Assembly (NCBI GenBank): GCA_902792685.1 | Contig: CADBAP010000022.1 | Location: 1 to 44,909 of the forward strand | Source of the DNA: an uncultured Prevotellaceae bacterium | GTDB taxonomy: Bacteria; Bacteroidota; Bacteroidia; Bacteroidales; Bacteroidaceae | Direction of reading: 5' to 3' | Length of the DNA stretch: 44,909 nucleotides | Part shown: positions 1 to 7,393 of the stretch, one piece after another | Position numbering within the stretch: the stretch's first letter is position 1 | Layout of the letters: every line of letters starts with the position of its first letter | Position numbers and translations under genes: made by a program | The notes under the pieces: model-generated | Databases searched by the model: none | What the model saw: the letters and a program-made list of their open reading frames with translations, nothing else | What the model was told of the DNA's origin: nothing

Positions 1-480
1 TGGTATGTGGTGAGTGAGGATGTTGGAATCACTCCCTATACTTCACCAGATAACTCCAATTTCAAAACGAGACGTATTACTGTTAATGGTGATGTTAAGC
101 TTATCCTTGCTGATGGCGCAACGCTTGATGCTGCAATAGTGCAATATTACCCCGATTGGAGTCAAGAAATAATTCTCGAAGCAGCTGGTGGCATCCATGT
201 GCCTGAAGGTAGCTCTCTCACCATTTACGGACAAAGTCAAGGAACAGGAACGATAAATGCTGCGACAAACTCGTCTGACGAAGCTGCCATCGGTGGCGGA
301 TACCCTGGTCTTGGATGGGGTAATGCTGATGCCGGCACCATTACCATCTATGGTGGCACTATCAATGCTATAGCGTACGATAGCGGCATAGGTGGCACTC
401 AAGGCAGCCACGGAGGTACCGTCAACATCTATGGTGGCACAGTCACAGCTCAATGGCAGCTGTACCGGTTTCACAGTTAA
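1..480 (+). CDS. Surface beta-repeat protein, upstream fragment (5' partial, frameshifted)
   Basis: The reading frame is open at the left edge, so the real start lies outside the window. The protein carries Gly/Thr-rich repeats of the form GGT(V/I)(N/T)IYGGT(V/I)NA alternating with AAIGGG segments, as in secreted, probably beta-helical surface proteins of Bacteroidales. The frame runs to a stop at 478-480, but the homologous repeat continues without a break in the +1 frame. Removing one A of the AA pair at 452-453 restores a repeat reading GGTVTAHGSCTGFTVNIYGG. This fragment and the one from 392 to 1501 are therefore one gene split by a single-base insertion, either a real mutation or a sequencing/assembly error. 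Ligand and function are unknown. Confidence 0.75.
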   Translation, partial: WYVVSEDVGITPYTSPDNSNFKTRRITVNGDVKLILADGATLDAAIVQYYPDWSQEIILEAAGGIHVPEGSSLTIYGQSQGTGTINAATNSSDEAAIGGGYPGLGWGNADAGTITIYGGTINAIAYDSGIGGTQGSHGGTVNIYGGTVTAQWQLYRFHS

Positions 481-1501
481 CATCTATGGGGGTACCGTTA
501 ATGCAACAGGTGGCACTGAAGCAGCAGCCATCGGTGGCGGCGGTTGGGGTTCCGGCGGCACGGTCAACATCTCTGGCGGTGTCATCAACGCAACAGCTAA
601 TTACAGTACTTATCTCAATGACTATGAAGGCTTCGGCATCGGCGGAGGAACGGGTAGCACTTCACCTACCACCGTCAACCTTAGCTGGACCAACGCGACC
701 GACCGCATCACGGCCACCAGCTACAACGGCACGGTGAACCTGAAGAAAGCCTTCCAGGATACCGACGGCGCCACCTGGAGTGCTGCTGACAACATCAGTA
801 CCAAGCCCGACGGCAAGACGCTTTACCCAGCAAACACCCTTCTCTTCTTCCTCAGCGGCCGCACTCTCATCAAGGACGGCAATTGGAACACGCTGTGCCT
901 GCCGTTCGATGTGACCATAGCCAGCAGCCCGCTGGCAGGTGACAATGTCATAGCCAAGGTGTTCGACGACACATCGAACTTAGACGGTGAAGGGCAACTG
1001 ACGCTGAAGTTTACCACAGCCCCCGCCACCATCCCCGCTGGCACGCCGTTTATCATCAAGTGGGACAACACGGGTGTAAATCTGGAGAACCCCGTATTCG
1101 CGGGCGTCACCATCAGCAACGCTGCCGAACAGGAGGTGAAGAGCACCGACACGAAGGTGAAGTTCGTGGGCCAGTACTCACCGTTCAACATCACCGCTGA
1201 GAACATCAACTCCATTCTCTACGTCGCCTCGGGCAACAAGATTGGCTACTCGAAGAACCAACGCAAGCTGAAATCGTGTCGAGCCCACTTCTGGGTACAG
1301 CCCAACGGCACGGCACAGGCGGCCGCCCGCTTCATCAATATCGACTGGGGCGACGGCGAGACTACCAGCATCAGCATCGTCAATTTCGACAGCGAGAACG
1401 CCGCCAGCGGCATCTATACGCTGGACGGCCGCAAGCTCAGCACAGAGCCTACACAGAAGGGCCTGTACATTATGAATGGTAAAAAGGTAATCATAAAATA
1501 A
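392..1501 (+). CDS. Surface beta-repeat protein, downstream fragment with C-terminal sorting-like tail
   Basis: This is the second part of the frameshifted surface protein. True homologous coding starts near 454; residues encoded before that are out of frame. It contains further TVNIYGGTVNATGG repeats with AAIGGGGWGSGG, then a non-repeat region with NWNTLCLPFDV and AGTPFIIKW, sequences I associate with Bacteroidales extracellular proteins. The C-terminus has the layout GIYTLDGRKL, about 10 residues, KGLYIMNGKKVIIK, which resembles the short C-terminal domain of exported Prevotella proteins (type IX secretion-like). An export or anchoring role for this tail is inferred. A strong AGGAGG directly after the stop serves the next gene, so the two are probably one transcript. 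Confidence 0.75.
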   Translation: MALKAATEVPSTSMVAQSQLNGSCTGFTVNIYGGTVNATGGTEAAAIGGGGWGSGGTVNISGGVINATANYSTYLNDYEGFGIGGGTGSTSPTTVNLSWTNATDRITATSYNGTVNLKKAFQDTDGATWSAADNISTKPDGKTLYPANTLLFFLSGRTLIKDGNWNTLCLPFDVTIASSPLAGDNVIAKVFDDTSNLDGEGQLTLKFTTAPATIPAGTPFIIKWDNTGVNLENPVFAGVTISNAAEQEVKSTDTKVKFVGQYSPFNITAENINSILYVASGNKIGYSKNQRKLKSCRAHFWVQPNGTAQAAARFINIDWGDGETTSISIVNFDSENAASGIYTLDGRKLSTEPTQKGLYIMNGKKVIIK

Positions 1502-1514
1502 GGAGGACAACGCA

Positions 1515-1661
1515 ATGAAGAAAGAATATCAGAAGCCTTCGATGAAGGTAGTCCTGCTGAAGCTGCGGACGCATCTGCTCGCTGCCAGCTATGGAGCCCA
1601 GTCGCTCATAAATGATGACAAGTTCCAATGGACTGACGACATGACTGAGGACGATGTGTAA
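1515..1661 (+). CDS. Small 48-aa protein downstream of surface protein
   Basis: ATG at 1515 follows a perfect AGGAGG (1501-1506) with 8-nt spacing, unusual in a phylum that rarely uses Shine-Dalgarno sites, so translation is likely. The peptide begins MKKEYQKPSMKVVLLK, has a central LLAASYGAQS stretch and ends in an acidic tail (DDMTEDDV). Small proteins with a MKK-Y-KP-hydrophobic N-terminus and a short variable tail are common beside exported proteins in Prevotella and Bacteroides. The basic leader and Ala/Ser/Gly break resemble a peptide precursor, but no processing enzyme is nearby. Function is unknown. Confidence 0.65.
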   Translation: MKKEYQKPSMKVVLLKLRTHLLAASYGAQSLINDDKFQWTDDMTEDDV

Positions 1662-1670
1662 AATACTACA

Positions 1671-1700
1671 GCCCCCACCCCTGCGAGGGGGAGGGAGTGG
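1671..1700. repeat. GC-rich palindromic element, copy 1
   Basis: This stretch reads CCCCCACCCC, then a GGGGGAGGGAG arm. It belongs to the palindromic family described in the findings and lies just after the 48-aa gene. Confidence 0.6.
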
Positions 1701-1709
1701 CTGGCGCAC

Positions 1710-2000
1710 TTAAGGAAAATCCATCATCTCTCCCGTCATCTTACGAAAAGCCTTTGTACAAAGGGGATTGAGCACGGGAGAGATGCCTTTAATCTCTCCC
1801 GTCATCTCTCCCATCCGATTCAGGCAGCCCTCATTGCCTTCAGCCTTGTTTTCGGCCTTAGGCAGAACTGCAAACTCAACCTTCCCGTTCAGGATATTTC
1901 TGCGGAAACGGTAGTTCTCATTCAAAAACAGCTCGATTGCGAGTGTCGTTTCGAGTGCTGTATTTATAGCACATCCAGTGATAGATGTTTTTTGTTCCAT
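1710..2000 (-). pseudogene. Probable truncated VirE-N/primase-type protein fragment
   Basis: The 96-aa product starts MEQKTSITGC and contains NYRFRRNILNGKVEF, a signature I associate with the N-terminus of VirE/DUF3874-type proteins of Bacteroidales mobile elements, which are normally several hundred residues long. The frame ends after a low-complexity region where MTGE is repeated (MGEMTGEIKG and KMTGEMMDF), matching direct repeats of GACGGGAGAGAT in the DNA. No helicase or primase domain follows, so I read it as a remnant. A GC-rich hairpin (2003-2035) sits directly before the start codon. A stand-alone small protein is the alternative; the family assignment is tentative. Confidence 0.4.
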
Positions 2001-2002
2001 AG

Positions 2003-2035
2003 AAAAGCCTCCACGTTTATTGCGTGGGGGCTTTT
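2003..2035 (-). terminator. GC-rich hairpin before the VirE-like fragment
   Basis: AAAAGCCTCCACG pairs with CGTGGGGGCTTTT around a 7-nt loop, with T residues on either side. It could end transcription from pgm or act in the leader of the fragment starting at 2000. Confidence 0.5.
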
Positions 2036-2044
2036 ATACAAATA

Positions 2045-2073
2045 GAAGGCCCAAGCGGAATGCTTGAGCCTTC
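2045..2073 (-). terminator. Putative terminator of phosphoglucomutase gene
   Basis: GAAGGCCCAAGC pairs with GCTTGAGCCTTC (one mismatch, 5-nt loop) about 25 bases past the stop of the minus-strand mutase gene. Confidence 0.6.
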
Positions 2074-2098
2074 TTCCTTGATGAATAAAGGGAAAACC

Positions 2099-3847
2099 TT
2101 ATTCGAGATTGAGTGATTTCTTGATGGCCTCTACCTTCTCGGCAGCAGCGTTCATGCAGCGCTCATAGTCTGCACCGCTCTTGAAGGAAGGATCCTTTAC
2201 CTCCAGATAGAACTTAATCTTCGGCTCTGTACCAGAAGGACGAACACTTACCTTCGTACCGTCTTCGCAGAACCACTGGAGCACATTGCTGGTTGCCGGC
2301 ATATCGAGCTTGGTCACATTACCGGCGGCATCCGTAGCCGTCAACAGCTGGAAGTCCTTAGACAAGACAATCTTCGAACCACCCAGATCCGTTGGCGGAT
2401 TGTTGCGGAAGTCAACCATCATCTGCTTGATTTCGTCGGCACCGGTCTTACCTGGGCGTACCACGTTGATGGTCACCTCACGGGAGAAGCCGTATTCTGC
2501 ATAGATGTCCATGAGCAGGTCGTATAGCGTCTTGCCGTTGTCCTTTGCCCATGCTGCAATTTCGCAGATAAGACAGATGGCTGCGGGTGAATCCTTGTCG
2601 CGAACGGCATCGTAAGGCAGGAATCCGAAGCTTTCCTCACCACCGCCGATGTACTTCTTCTTGCCTTCGTTGACGCGAATCTCGTTGGCAATCCACTTGA
2701 AGCCGGTGTAGCAGTCCATGTATTCCACTTCGTTCTTCTTGGCAATCTCGGCAATGACCTCTGTGGTCACGATGGTCTTCACGATGAACTCGTTGCCCTT
2801 CAGCTGACCGAGCTTCTTCTTGTTGGCGATGATATACCAGGAGAACATCATACAGGTCTGGTTACCATTGATGATTTCCCACTCGCCCTTGTTGTTGCGG
2901 CAGACGATAGCCAGACGGTCGGCATCGGGGTCGGAAGCGATTACCAGGTCGGCATTGAGCTTCGTACCGAGTTTCATACCCAGCGTCATAGCCTCTGCAT
3001 TCTCCGGGTTTGGAGAAACAACGGTTGGGAAGTTACCGTCGATAACCATCTGCTCTGGTACTACATGGATGTTCTGGAAACCCCAAGAGCGCAGAGCCAT
3101 CGGGATGATGACGCGTCCTGTACCGTGCATAGGAGAATAAACAATGTTCAGGTCTTTGTTGCGCAGGATGACATCCTGGTCAACCATTGCCTGCTTCACA
3201 GCCTGGATGTAGTCCCAGTCCATTTCACCACCGATAGGAATGATGAGTTCCTTGTTGCCTTCGAACTTCACGTCGTCGATGGTCACCTTGTTTACTTCCT
3301 CAATAATACCTACATCGTGTGGACGGAGAACCTGTGCACCGTCGTCCCAGTAAGCTTTGTAACCGTTGTACTCGCGTGGGTTGTGGGAAGCGGTTACGTT
3401 GACACCGGCCTGGCATCCGAGGTGACGGATGGCATACGAAATCTCAGGTGTAGGACGAAGGCTCTCGAAGAGGTAAACCTTGATGCCGTTGGCTGAGAAG
3501 ATGTCGGCAACGCTTTCTGCAAACATACGACCGTTGTTACGGCAGTCGTGACCTACTACCACGCTACACTGCTTACCGGGGAATGCTTTCAGGATATAGT
3601 TGGCAAAACCCTGGGTAGCCATACCGACGATGTACTTGTTCATTCGGTTGGTTCCTGCGCCCATGATACCGCGAAGTCCACCTGTACCAAATTCAAGGTC
3701 ACGGTAGAATGCGTCCACGAGTTCTGTCTTGTCGGGATTGTCCAACATTGCCTGTACGGCTTTACGGGTCTCCTCATCAAACGATGGAGACAACCATTGC
3801 TTCGCTCTTTCTTCACATTGAGCAATAAGTGCTGCGTTATTTTCCAT
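2099..3847 (-). CDS. pgm: Phospho-sugar mutase (phosphoglucomutase/phosphomannomutase)
   Basis: This 582-aa alpha-D-phosphohexomutase interconverts hexose 1- and 6-phosphates, feeding glycogen and nucleotide-sugar synthesis. All four family signatures are present: the phosphoserine loop TASHNP (about residues 152-157), the Mg-binding DPDADR (306-311), the sugar-specificity loop GGEESFG (402-408) and the phosphate-binding RPSGTEPK (536-543). The length fits the long bacterial/eukaryotic PGM2-like subgroup, so glucose 1-phosphate is the likelier substrate. ATG at 3847 is preferred over an in-frame TTG three codons upstream. A good promoter (TTTG, 21 nt, TATCTTTG at 3894-3926) precedes it, with a leader of about 40 nt, and a hairpin follows. 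Confidence 0.93.
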   Translation of the reverse strand: MENNAALIAQCEERAKQWLSPSFDEETRKAVQAMLDNPDKTELVDAFYRDLEFGTGGLRGIMGAGTNRMNKYIVGMATQGFANYILKAFPGKQCSVVVGHDCRNNGRMFAESVADIFSANGIKVYLFESLRPTPEISYAIRHLGCQAGVNVTASHNPREYNGYKAYWDDGAQVLRPHDVGIIEEVNKVTIDDVKFEGNKELIIPIGGEMDWDYIQAVKQAMVDQDVILRNKDLNIVYSPMHGTGRVIIPMALRSWGFQNIHVVPEQMVIDGNFPTVVSPNPENAEAMTLGMKLGTKLNADLVIASDPDADRLAIVCRNNKGEWEIINGNQTCMMFSWYIIANKKKLGQLKGNEFIVKTIVTTEVIAEIAKKNEVEYMDCYTGFKWIANEIRVNEGKKKYIGGGEESFGFLPYDAVRDKDSPAAICLICEIAAWAKDNGKTLYDLLMDIYAEYGFSREVTINVVRPGKTGADEIKQMMVDFRNNPPTDLGGSKIVLSKDFQLLTATDAAGNVTKLDMPATSNVLQWFCEDGTKVSVRPSGTEPKIKFYLEVKDPSFKSGADYERCMNAAAEKVEAIKKSLNLE

Positions 3848-3893
3848 AATAAACAAATAAAGTTATATGTTACGTTAATAGCTATATTTGCGA

Positions 3894-3926
3894 CAAAGAT
3901 AGTAATTTTTATTGAATTGATGCAAA
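3894..3926 (-). promoter_or_regulatory. Promoter of pgm
   Basis: On the minus strand the Bacteroidota -33 TTTG and -7 TATCTTTG boxes are separated by 21 nt. Confidence 0.7.
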
Positions 3927-3995
3927 GAATTGAACGATTTTTTTGTATTTTTGTGCGCAAATAATAAAAAAAGCCATTTCCACCTTATATTATAT

Positions 3996-4466
3996 ATGAA
4001 AACAGAACTGATATTAGTCGGTAAAACCGTCAACAAGCATTTCGTGGCAGGCATCAACGACTACACGGAACGCATCAATCACTATATGCCTTTTCATATC
4101 ACCGTCATTCCTGAATTGAAGAATACGAAAAACATCTCAGAAGACATTCAGAAGGAGCGCGAAGGGGAATTGATACTCAAGCAGATACAGCCAACCGACA
4201 CCGTCGTTCTTCTCGATGAACACGGGCACGAATACCGTAGCGTTGAATATGCTGCATGGATAGAAAAGAAACAGCAAACCTGTCGGCGTCTGGTGTTCGT
4301 AGTAGGCGGTCCCTATGGCTTCTCCCCTGCCGTTTACCAGCGTGCCAACGAACAAATATCCCTCTCTAAGATGACCTTCTCCCATCAGATGGTGCGCCTG
4401 ATTTTCACCGAACAGCTCTACAGAGCCTGTACAATTATCAAAGGTGAACCCTATCACCACGAGTAA
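3996..4466 (+). CDS. rlmH: 23S rRNA (pseudouridine1915-N3)-methyltransferase RlmH
   Basis: This 156-aa SPOUT methyltransferase methylates pseudouridine 1915 in helix 69 of 23S rRNA on the assembled ribosome, using SAM. The length matches the family (about 155-157 aa). Visible signatures are VVGGPYGF in the knotted SAM site and the C-terminal EQLYRA...GEPYHH, which is typical of RlmH. ATG at 3996 gives the canonical start MKTELILVGKT; an upstream in-frame ATG at 3930 would add 22 unrelated residues. A -7-like TATTTTTG lies at 3946-3953 without a clear -33 box. The gene is divergent from pgm. Confidence 0.93.
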   Translation: MKTELILVGKTVNKHFVAGINDYTERINHYMPFHITVIPELKNTKNISEDIQKEREGELILKQIQPTDTVVLLDEHGHEYRSVEYAAWIEKKQQTCRRLVFVVGGPYGFSPAVYQRANEQISLSKMTFSHQMVRLIFTEQLYRACTIIKGEPYHHE

Positions 4467-4609
4467 CAGAATGAGGGTCAATCGCTAAAAAATCAAAAAT
4501 GAAAAGGTTTACGTAAAAAAAAGTGTGGAAATCACATACAAAACCCACAACTTTTATATAACTTTGCAGACAAATAACAAGAAAAACGATTTTATACTAA
4601 AACATTATC

Positions 4610-6088
4610 ATGGCACAATTAAAAGCATTAAACAAGCAGACAGCGCCGAAGAGCGTTATGCCTGAGAAGATTATCCAGTTTGGTGAAGGTAATTTCCTTC
4701 GTGCATTTGTTGACTGGATTGTATGGAACATGGATCAGAAGACCAACTTCAACGGTTCTGTTGTCGTTGTTCAGCCTATTGAGCGCGGTATGGTTGACTG
4801 GCTCAATGGTCAGGACTGTCTCTATCATGTTAACCTGCAGGGCCGTCAGAACGGTGAGGCTGTGAATACATTGGAGCGTATCGACGTCATCAGCCGTGCA
4901 CTGAACCCCTACAGCCAGAATGCTGCTTTCATGGCTTTGGCTGAGCAGCCGGAGATTCGTTTCGTCATTTCCAACACCACAGAGGCAGGTATCGCTTTCG
5001 ACGACACTTGCAAGTTTACCGATGCACCAGCATCTTCTTATCCTGGTAAGCTCGTTCAGCTGCTCTATCGTCGTTTCAAGACTTTCAACGGCGACCCCAA
5101 GAAAGGTTTGATTATCATGCCTTGCGAGTTGATCTTCCTGAACGGACACCATCTGAAGGAGTGTATCTACAAGTACATCGAGCTGTGGAAAGAAGACCTG
5201 GGTGCCGACTATGAAGCATTCAAGGAGTGGTTCACCAAATACAACTATGTATGCGCTACCCTCGTTGACCGTATCGTACCTGGATTCCCACGCAAGGAGA
5301 TTGCAGAAATTCAGGAGAAGGTGGGCTACAAAGACAACCTCGTTGTGCAGGCAGAAATCTTCCACCTCTGGGTTATCGAGAAGGCAGAGAATATGACTTG
5401 CGAAGAGCTTCGCGCAGAGTTCCCAGCAGAGAAAGCTGGTCTGCACGTGCTGATTGCAGAAAGCGAGAAACCATACCACGAGCGCAAGGTTACCCTGCTC
5501 AACGGTCCTCACACCGTACTGTCACCTGTCACCTATCTCTCTGGTGTTGACATCGTTCGCGATGCATGCAACCACGAGGTACTGGGCAAGTACATCCACA
5601 AGGTACAGTTCGAGGAGCTGATGGAGACCCTGAACCTGCCAATGGACGAGCTGAAGCAGTTTGCCGGCGATGTACTGGAGCGCTTCAACAACCCATTCGT
5701 TGACCATCAGGTAACATCTATCATGCTCAACAGCTTCCCGAAGTTCCAGGCTCGCGACCTGCCAGGCGTAAAGGTTTATCTGGAGCGCAAGGGCGAACTG
5801 CCACAGGGCCTCGTCTTCGGTCTCGCAGCCATCATCACCTATTATAAGGGTGGCAAGCGTGCTGACGGTGCAGAAATTGTTCCGAACGACGACCAGAAGA
5901 TTATGGACCTGCTGAAAGAACTTTGGGCAACCGGCGACACACAGAAGGTTACCGACGGAGTGCTGGGTGCAGAGTTCATCTGGGGCGAAGACCTCCACAA
6001 TGTGAAGGGCCTTGCAGAACTCGTCAAGAAAGACCTCGACCTGATCCAGGAAAAGGGTATGCTCGAAGCTGTAAAGACCATCCTCTAA
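4610..6088 (+). CDS. uxaB: Tagaturonate reductase (altronate oxidoreductase) UxaB
   Basis: This 492-aa polyol-specific long-chain dehydrogenase reduces D-tagaturonate to D-altronate with NADH in galacturonate (pectin) breakdown. It has the N-terminal nucleotide-binding signature FGEGNFLRAFVDW (about residues 25-37) and the family stretch EIRFVISNTTEAGI (about 123-136), which separates UxaB from mannitol dehydrogenases. K-x5-N type catalytic residues are expected around KVTLLNGPHT (about 294-303). Other hexuronate genes are not in the window, so the pathway is scattered. A -7-like TAACTTTG (4559-4566) lies upstream, with no clear -33 element. Confidence 0.9.
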   Translation: MAQLKALNKQTAPKSVMPEKIIQFGEGNFLRAFVDWIVWNMDQKTNFNGSVVVVQPIERGMVDWLNGQDCLYHVNLQGRQNGEAVNTLERIDVISRALNPYSQNAAFMALAEQPEIRFVISNTTEAGIAFDDTCKFTDAPASSYPGKLVQLLYRRFKTFNGDPKKGLIIMPCELIFLNGHHLKECIYKYIELWKEDLGADYEAFKEWFTKYNYVCATLVDRIVPGFPRKEIAEIQEKVGYKDNLVVQAEIFHLWVIEKAENMTCEELRAEFPAEKAGLHVLIAESEKPYHERKVTLLNGPHTVLSPVTYLSGVDIVRDACNHEVLGKYIHKVQFEELMETLNLPMDELKQFAGDVLERFNNPFVDHQVTSIMLNSFPKFQARDLPGVKVYLERKGELPQGLVFGLAAIITYYKGGKRADGAEIVPNDDQKIMDLLKELWATGDTQKVTDGVLGAEFIWGEDLHNVKGLAELVKKDLDLIQEKGMLEAVKTIL

Positions 6089-6110
6089 TCAGCCACAGCA
6101 TTCCAAAAAC

Positions 6111-6142
6111 AAAAGCCCCAGACGGTGTGTCTGGGGCTTTAA
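6111..6142 (+). terminator. Terminator of uxaB
   Basis: AAAGCCCCAGA pairs with TCTGGGGCTTT around a 7-nt loop, 22 bases after the uxaB stop. The next gene starts only about 20 bases later. Confidence 0.8.
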
Positions 6143-6162
6143 AAGTTATTCATAACAAGGTA

Positions 6163-6921
6163 ATGAAAAAGATAATGAACTGGGTGCTTGCCGCCATCCT
6201 GATTGTCAGCGGCGGATTAGTGACTATGGCATTCTCAGAAGACAACTATTTAGGAAAACCCGACACAACGGTTCTTGACCAGTGGCAGGCAGGAAAGACT
6301 GTCAGCCAGGAGGCCGTTGCGGCCTACGGAGGTGTGGACAAATGCTTTGCTGCGGAACCTATCCCCGATAATGTGTGGGCACGCATGCAGGGAAAGACTT
6401 ATAAGGAGAACCCCAACATCGGACGAGACGACCTGCGACACATCCGTGCACTGCACTGGGACTACGACAATCAGATGCATGTGGGCGAGATGATTGTCAA
6501 CAAGGTGATTGCCGACCGCGTAGCCCGCATCTTCCGTCAGCTGTTTGATGCAAAATACCCCATTCAGCGGATGGTGCTGCCCGATGTCTATAATGCCGAC
6601 GACGAGACTCAGATGCGTAACAATAACACTTCGTGCTTCTGCTATCGCGCCATCGCCGGCTCTACCAAGTTGTCGAAGCATGCCCGCGGGTTGGCTATCG
6701 ATATCAACACGCTTTACAATCCTTATTATAAGGACCGCGCTGACGGCACACAATTCATACAGCCTGTTACCGGCAAACCCTACTGCGACCGCTCGTGGAA
6801 CTTCCCTTATAAGATAGATCACAAAGACCTTTGCTTCAAACTCTTCACCGAGGCAGGTTTTGAATGGGGCGGTGACTGGAAAACGTGCAAGGACTTCCAG
6901 CATTTTGAACTTATCGAGTAA
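6163..6921 (+). CDS. M15-family metallopeptidase (D-Ala-D-Ala carboxypeptidase-like), secreted
   Basis: The 252-aa product has an N-terminal signal peptide (MKKIMNW followed by a hydrophobic stretch to about residue 22) and a C-terminal Peptidase_M15/VanY-like domain. The zinc-site elements are visible: SKHARGLAIDIN (H and D ligands, about residues 173-184) and the distal DFQHFEL near the C-terminus. Such enzymes trim peptidoglycan stem peptides in the periplasm. ATG at 6163 gives the signal peptide; upstream in-frame codons overlap uxaB. Only 20 nt separate it from the uxaB terminator hairpin and no separate promoter is evident, so expression by read-through is possible. Confidence 0.85.
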   Translation: MKKIMNWVLAAILIVSGGLVTMAFSEDNYLGKPDTTVLDQWQAGKTVSQEAVAAYGGVDKCFAAEPIPDNVWARMQGKTYKENPNIGRDDLRHIRALHWDYDNQMHVGEMIVNKVIADRVARIFRQLFDAKYPIQRMVLPDVYNADDETQMRNNNTSCFCYRAIAGSTKLSKHARGLAIDINTLYNPYYKDRADGTQFIQPVTGKPYCDRSWNFPYKIDHKDLCFKLFTEAGFEWGGDWKTCKDFQHFELIE

Positions 6922-6922
6922 G

Positions 6923-6999
6923 CGAGGGCAAAACAAATTTATTTGAATTTTGCCGAGCGCGAGATAAGTCGAACGAAGGTCAACTATCGAGTAAGTGAA
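6923..6999. repeat. AT-rich hairpin repeat with CGAGCG motifs
   Basis: GGCAAAA pairs with TTTTGCC around an inner AAAT/ATTT, followed by GAGCGCGAGATAAGTCGAAC. A related element with CGAGCGAAA words lies at 21525-21578. Confidence 0.45.
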
Positions 7000-7000
7000 G

Positions 7001-7054
7001 CCCCTCCTACTCCCCCCCCCCTTAGGGGGAGAGCGAGGTGCAAGGGGCGAGGGG
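7001..7054. repeat. GC-rich palindromic element with a 10-base C tract, copy 2
   Basis: CCCCTCCTACT and a homopolymeric C run (7012-7021) pair with TAGGGGGAG. The adjacent GCAAGGGGCGAGGGG matches in reverse the CCTTGCCCCTCG words at 7361-7393. Confidence 0.55.
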
Positions 7055-7120
7055 TAATATAGCCGAAATACTTGAAAAAGATGGAATTTCGCTGTTTATT
7101 CAAAAAAACTTGGCGAAATG

Positions 7121-7152
7121 TTTGGCAGTATGAAATAAAGTGTGTACCTTTG
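7121..7152 (+). promoter_or_regulatory. Promoter of tRNA-Lys
   Basis: TTTG (7121-7124), a 20-nt spacer and TACCTTTG (7145-7152) match the Bacteroidota consensus. Transcription should start near 7159, leaving a leader of about 40 nt before the tRNA. Confidence 0.8.
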
Positions 7153-7196
7153 CACTCGCATTTCAGAAATCACATGCTGAATGCCAACAAAAGGAT

Positions 7197-7269
7197 GCGC
7201 TTGTAGCTCAGTTGGTAGAGCATCTGACTCTTAATCAGAGGGTCCAGGGTTCGAACCCCTGCAGGCGTA
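7197..7269 (+). tRNA. tRNA-Lys (anticodon CTT)
   Basis: The 73-nt cloverleaf has acceptor stem GCGCTTG/CAGGCGT (two G-U pairs), D-arm with AGCTCAGTTGGTAGAGC, anticodon stem TCTGA/TCAGA with loop CTCTTAA giving anticodon CTT (7230-7232), and T-arm CAGGG-TTCGAAC-CCCTG. The discriminator is A and no CCA is encoded. Promoter and terminator flank it, so it is a single-gene unit. Confidence 0.95.
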
Positions 7270-7270
7270 C

Positions 7271-7308
7271 AAAAAGAGAGGTAATCGAAAGATCGCCTCT
7301 CTTTTTTT
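7271..7308 (+). terminator. Terminator of tRNA-Lys
   Basis: AAGAGAGG pairs with CCTCTCTT, with an inner ATC-GAAA-GAT tetraloop hairpin, followed by a run of seven T. Confidence 0.85.
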
Positions 7309-7319
7309 GCTTTACCCCT

Positions 7320-7355
7320 CGTCGTTTGGTCGTTTAGTCGTTTAGTCGTTTGGGG
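7320..7355. repeat. Short-period tandem repeat (unit TCGTTTAG/TCGTTTGG)
   Basis: About four degenerate copies of an 8-9-bp TCGTTTNG unit stand between the tRNA terminator and the convergent gene. Confidence 0.75.
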
Positions 7356-7360
7356 ATGTT

Positions 7361-7393
7361 ACTCCTTGCCCCTCGCTCCCTTGCTCCTTACTC
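7361..7393. repeat. Short-period repeat (CCTTGCCCCTCGCTCC type)
   Basis: ACTCCTTGCCCCTCGCTCCCTTGC-type words reach into the stop of the minus-strand gene that ends at 7388. A similar tract is at 37441-37478. Confidence 0.6.

Noticed and set aside
4628-5512. 294-codon open frame antisense to uxaB
   Set aside because: It lies fully inside a well-supported gene, has no recognisable domain and no start signal; it is a shadow frame.
7140-7337. 65-codon frame over the tRNA-Lys region
   Set aside because: It translates the tRNA itself and its terminator.
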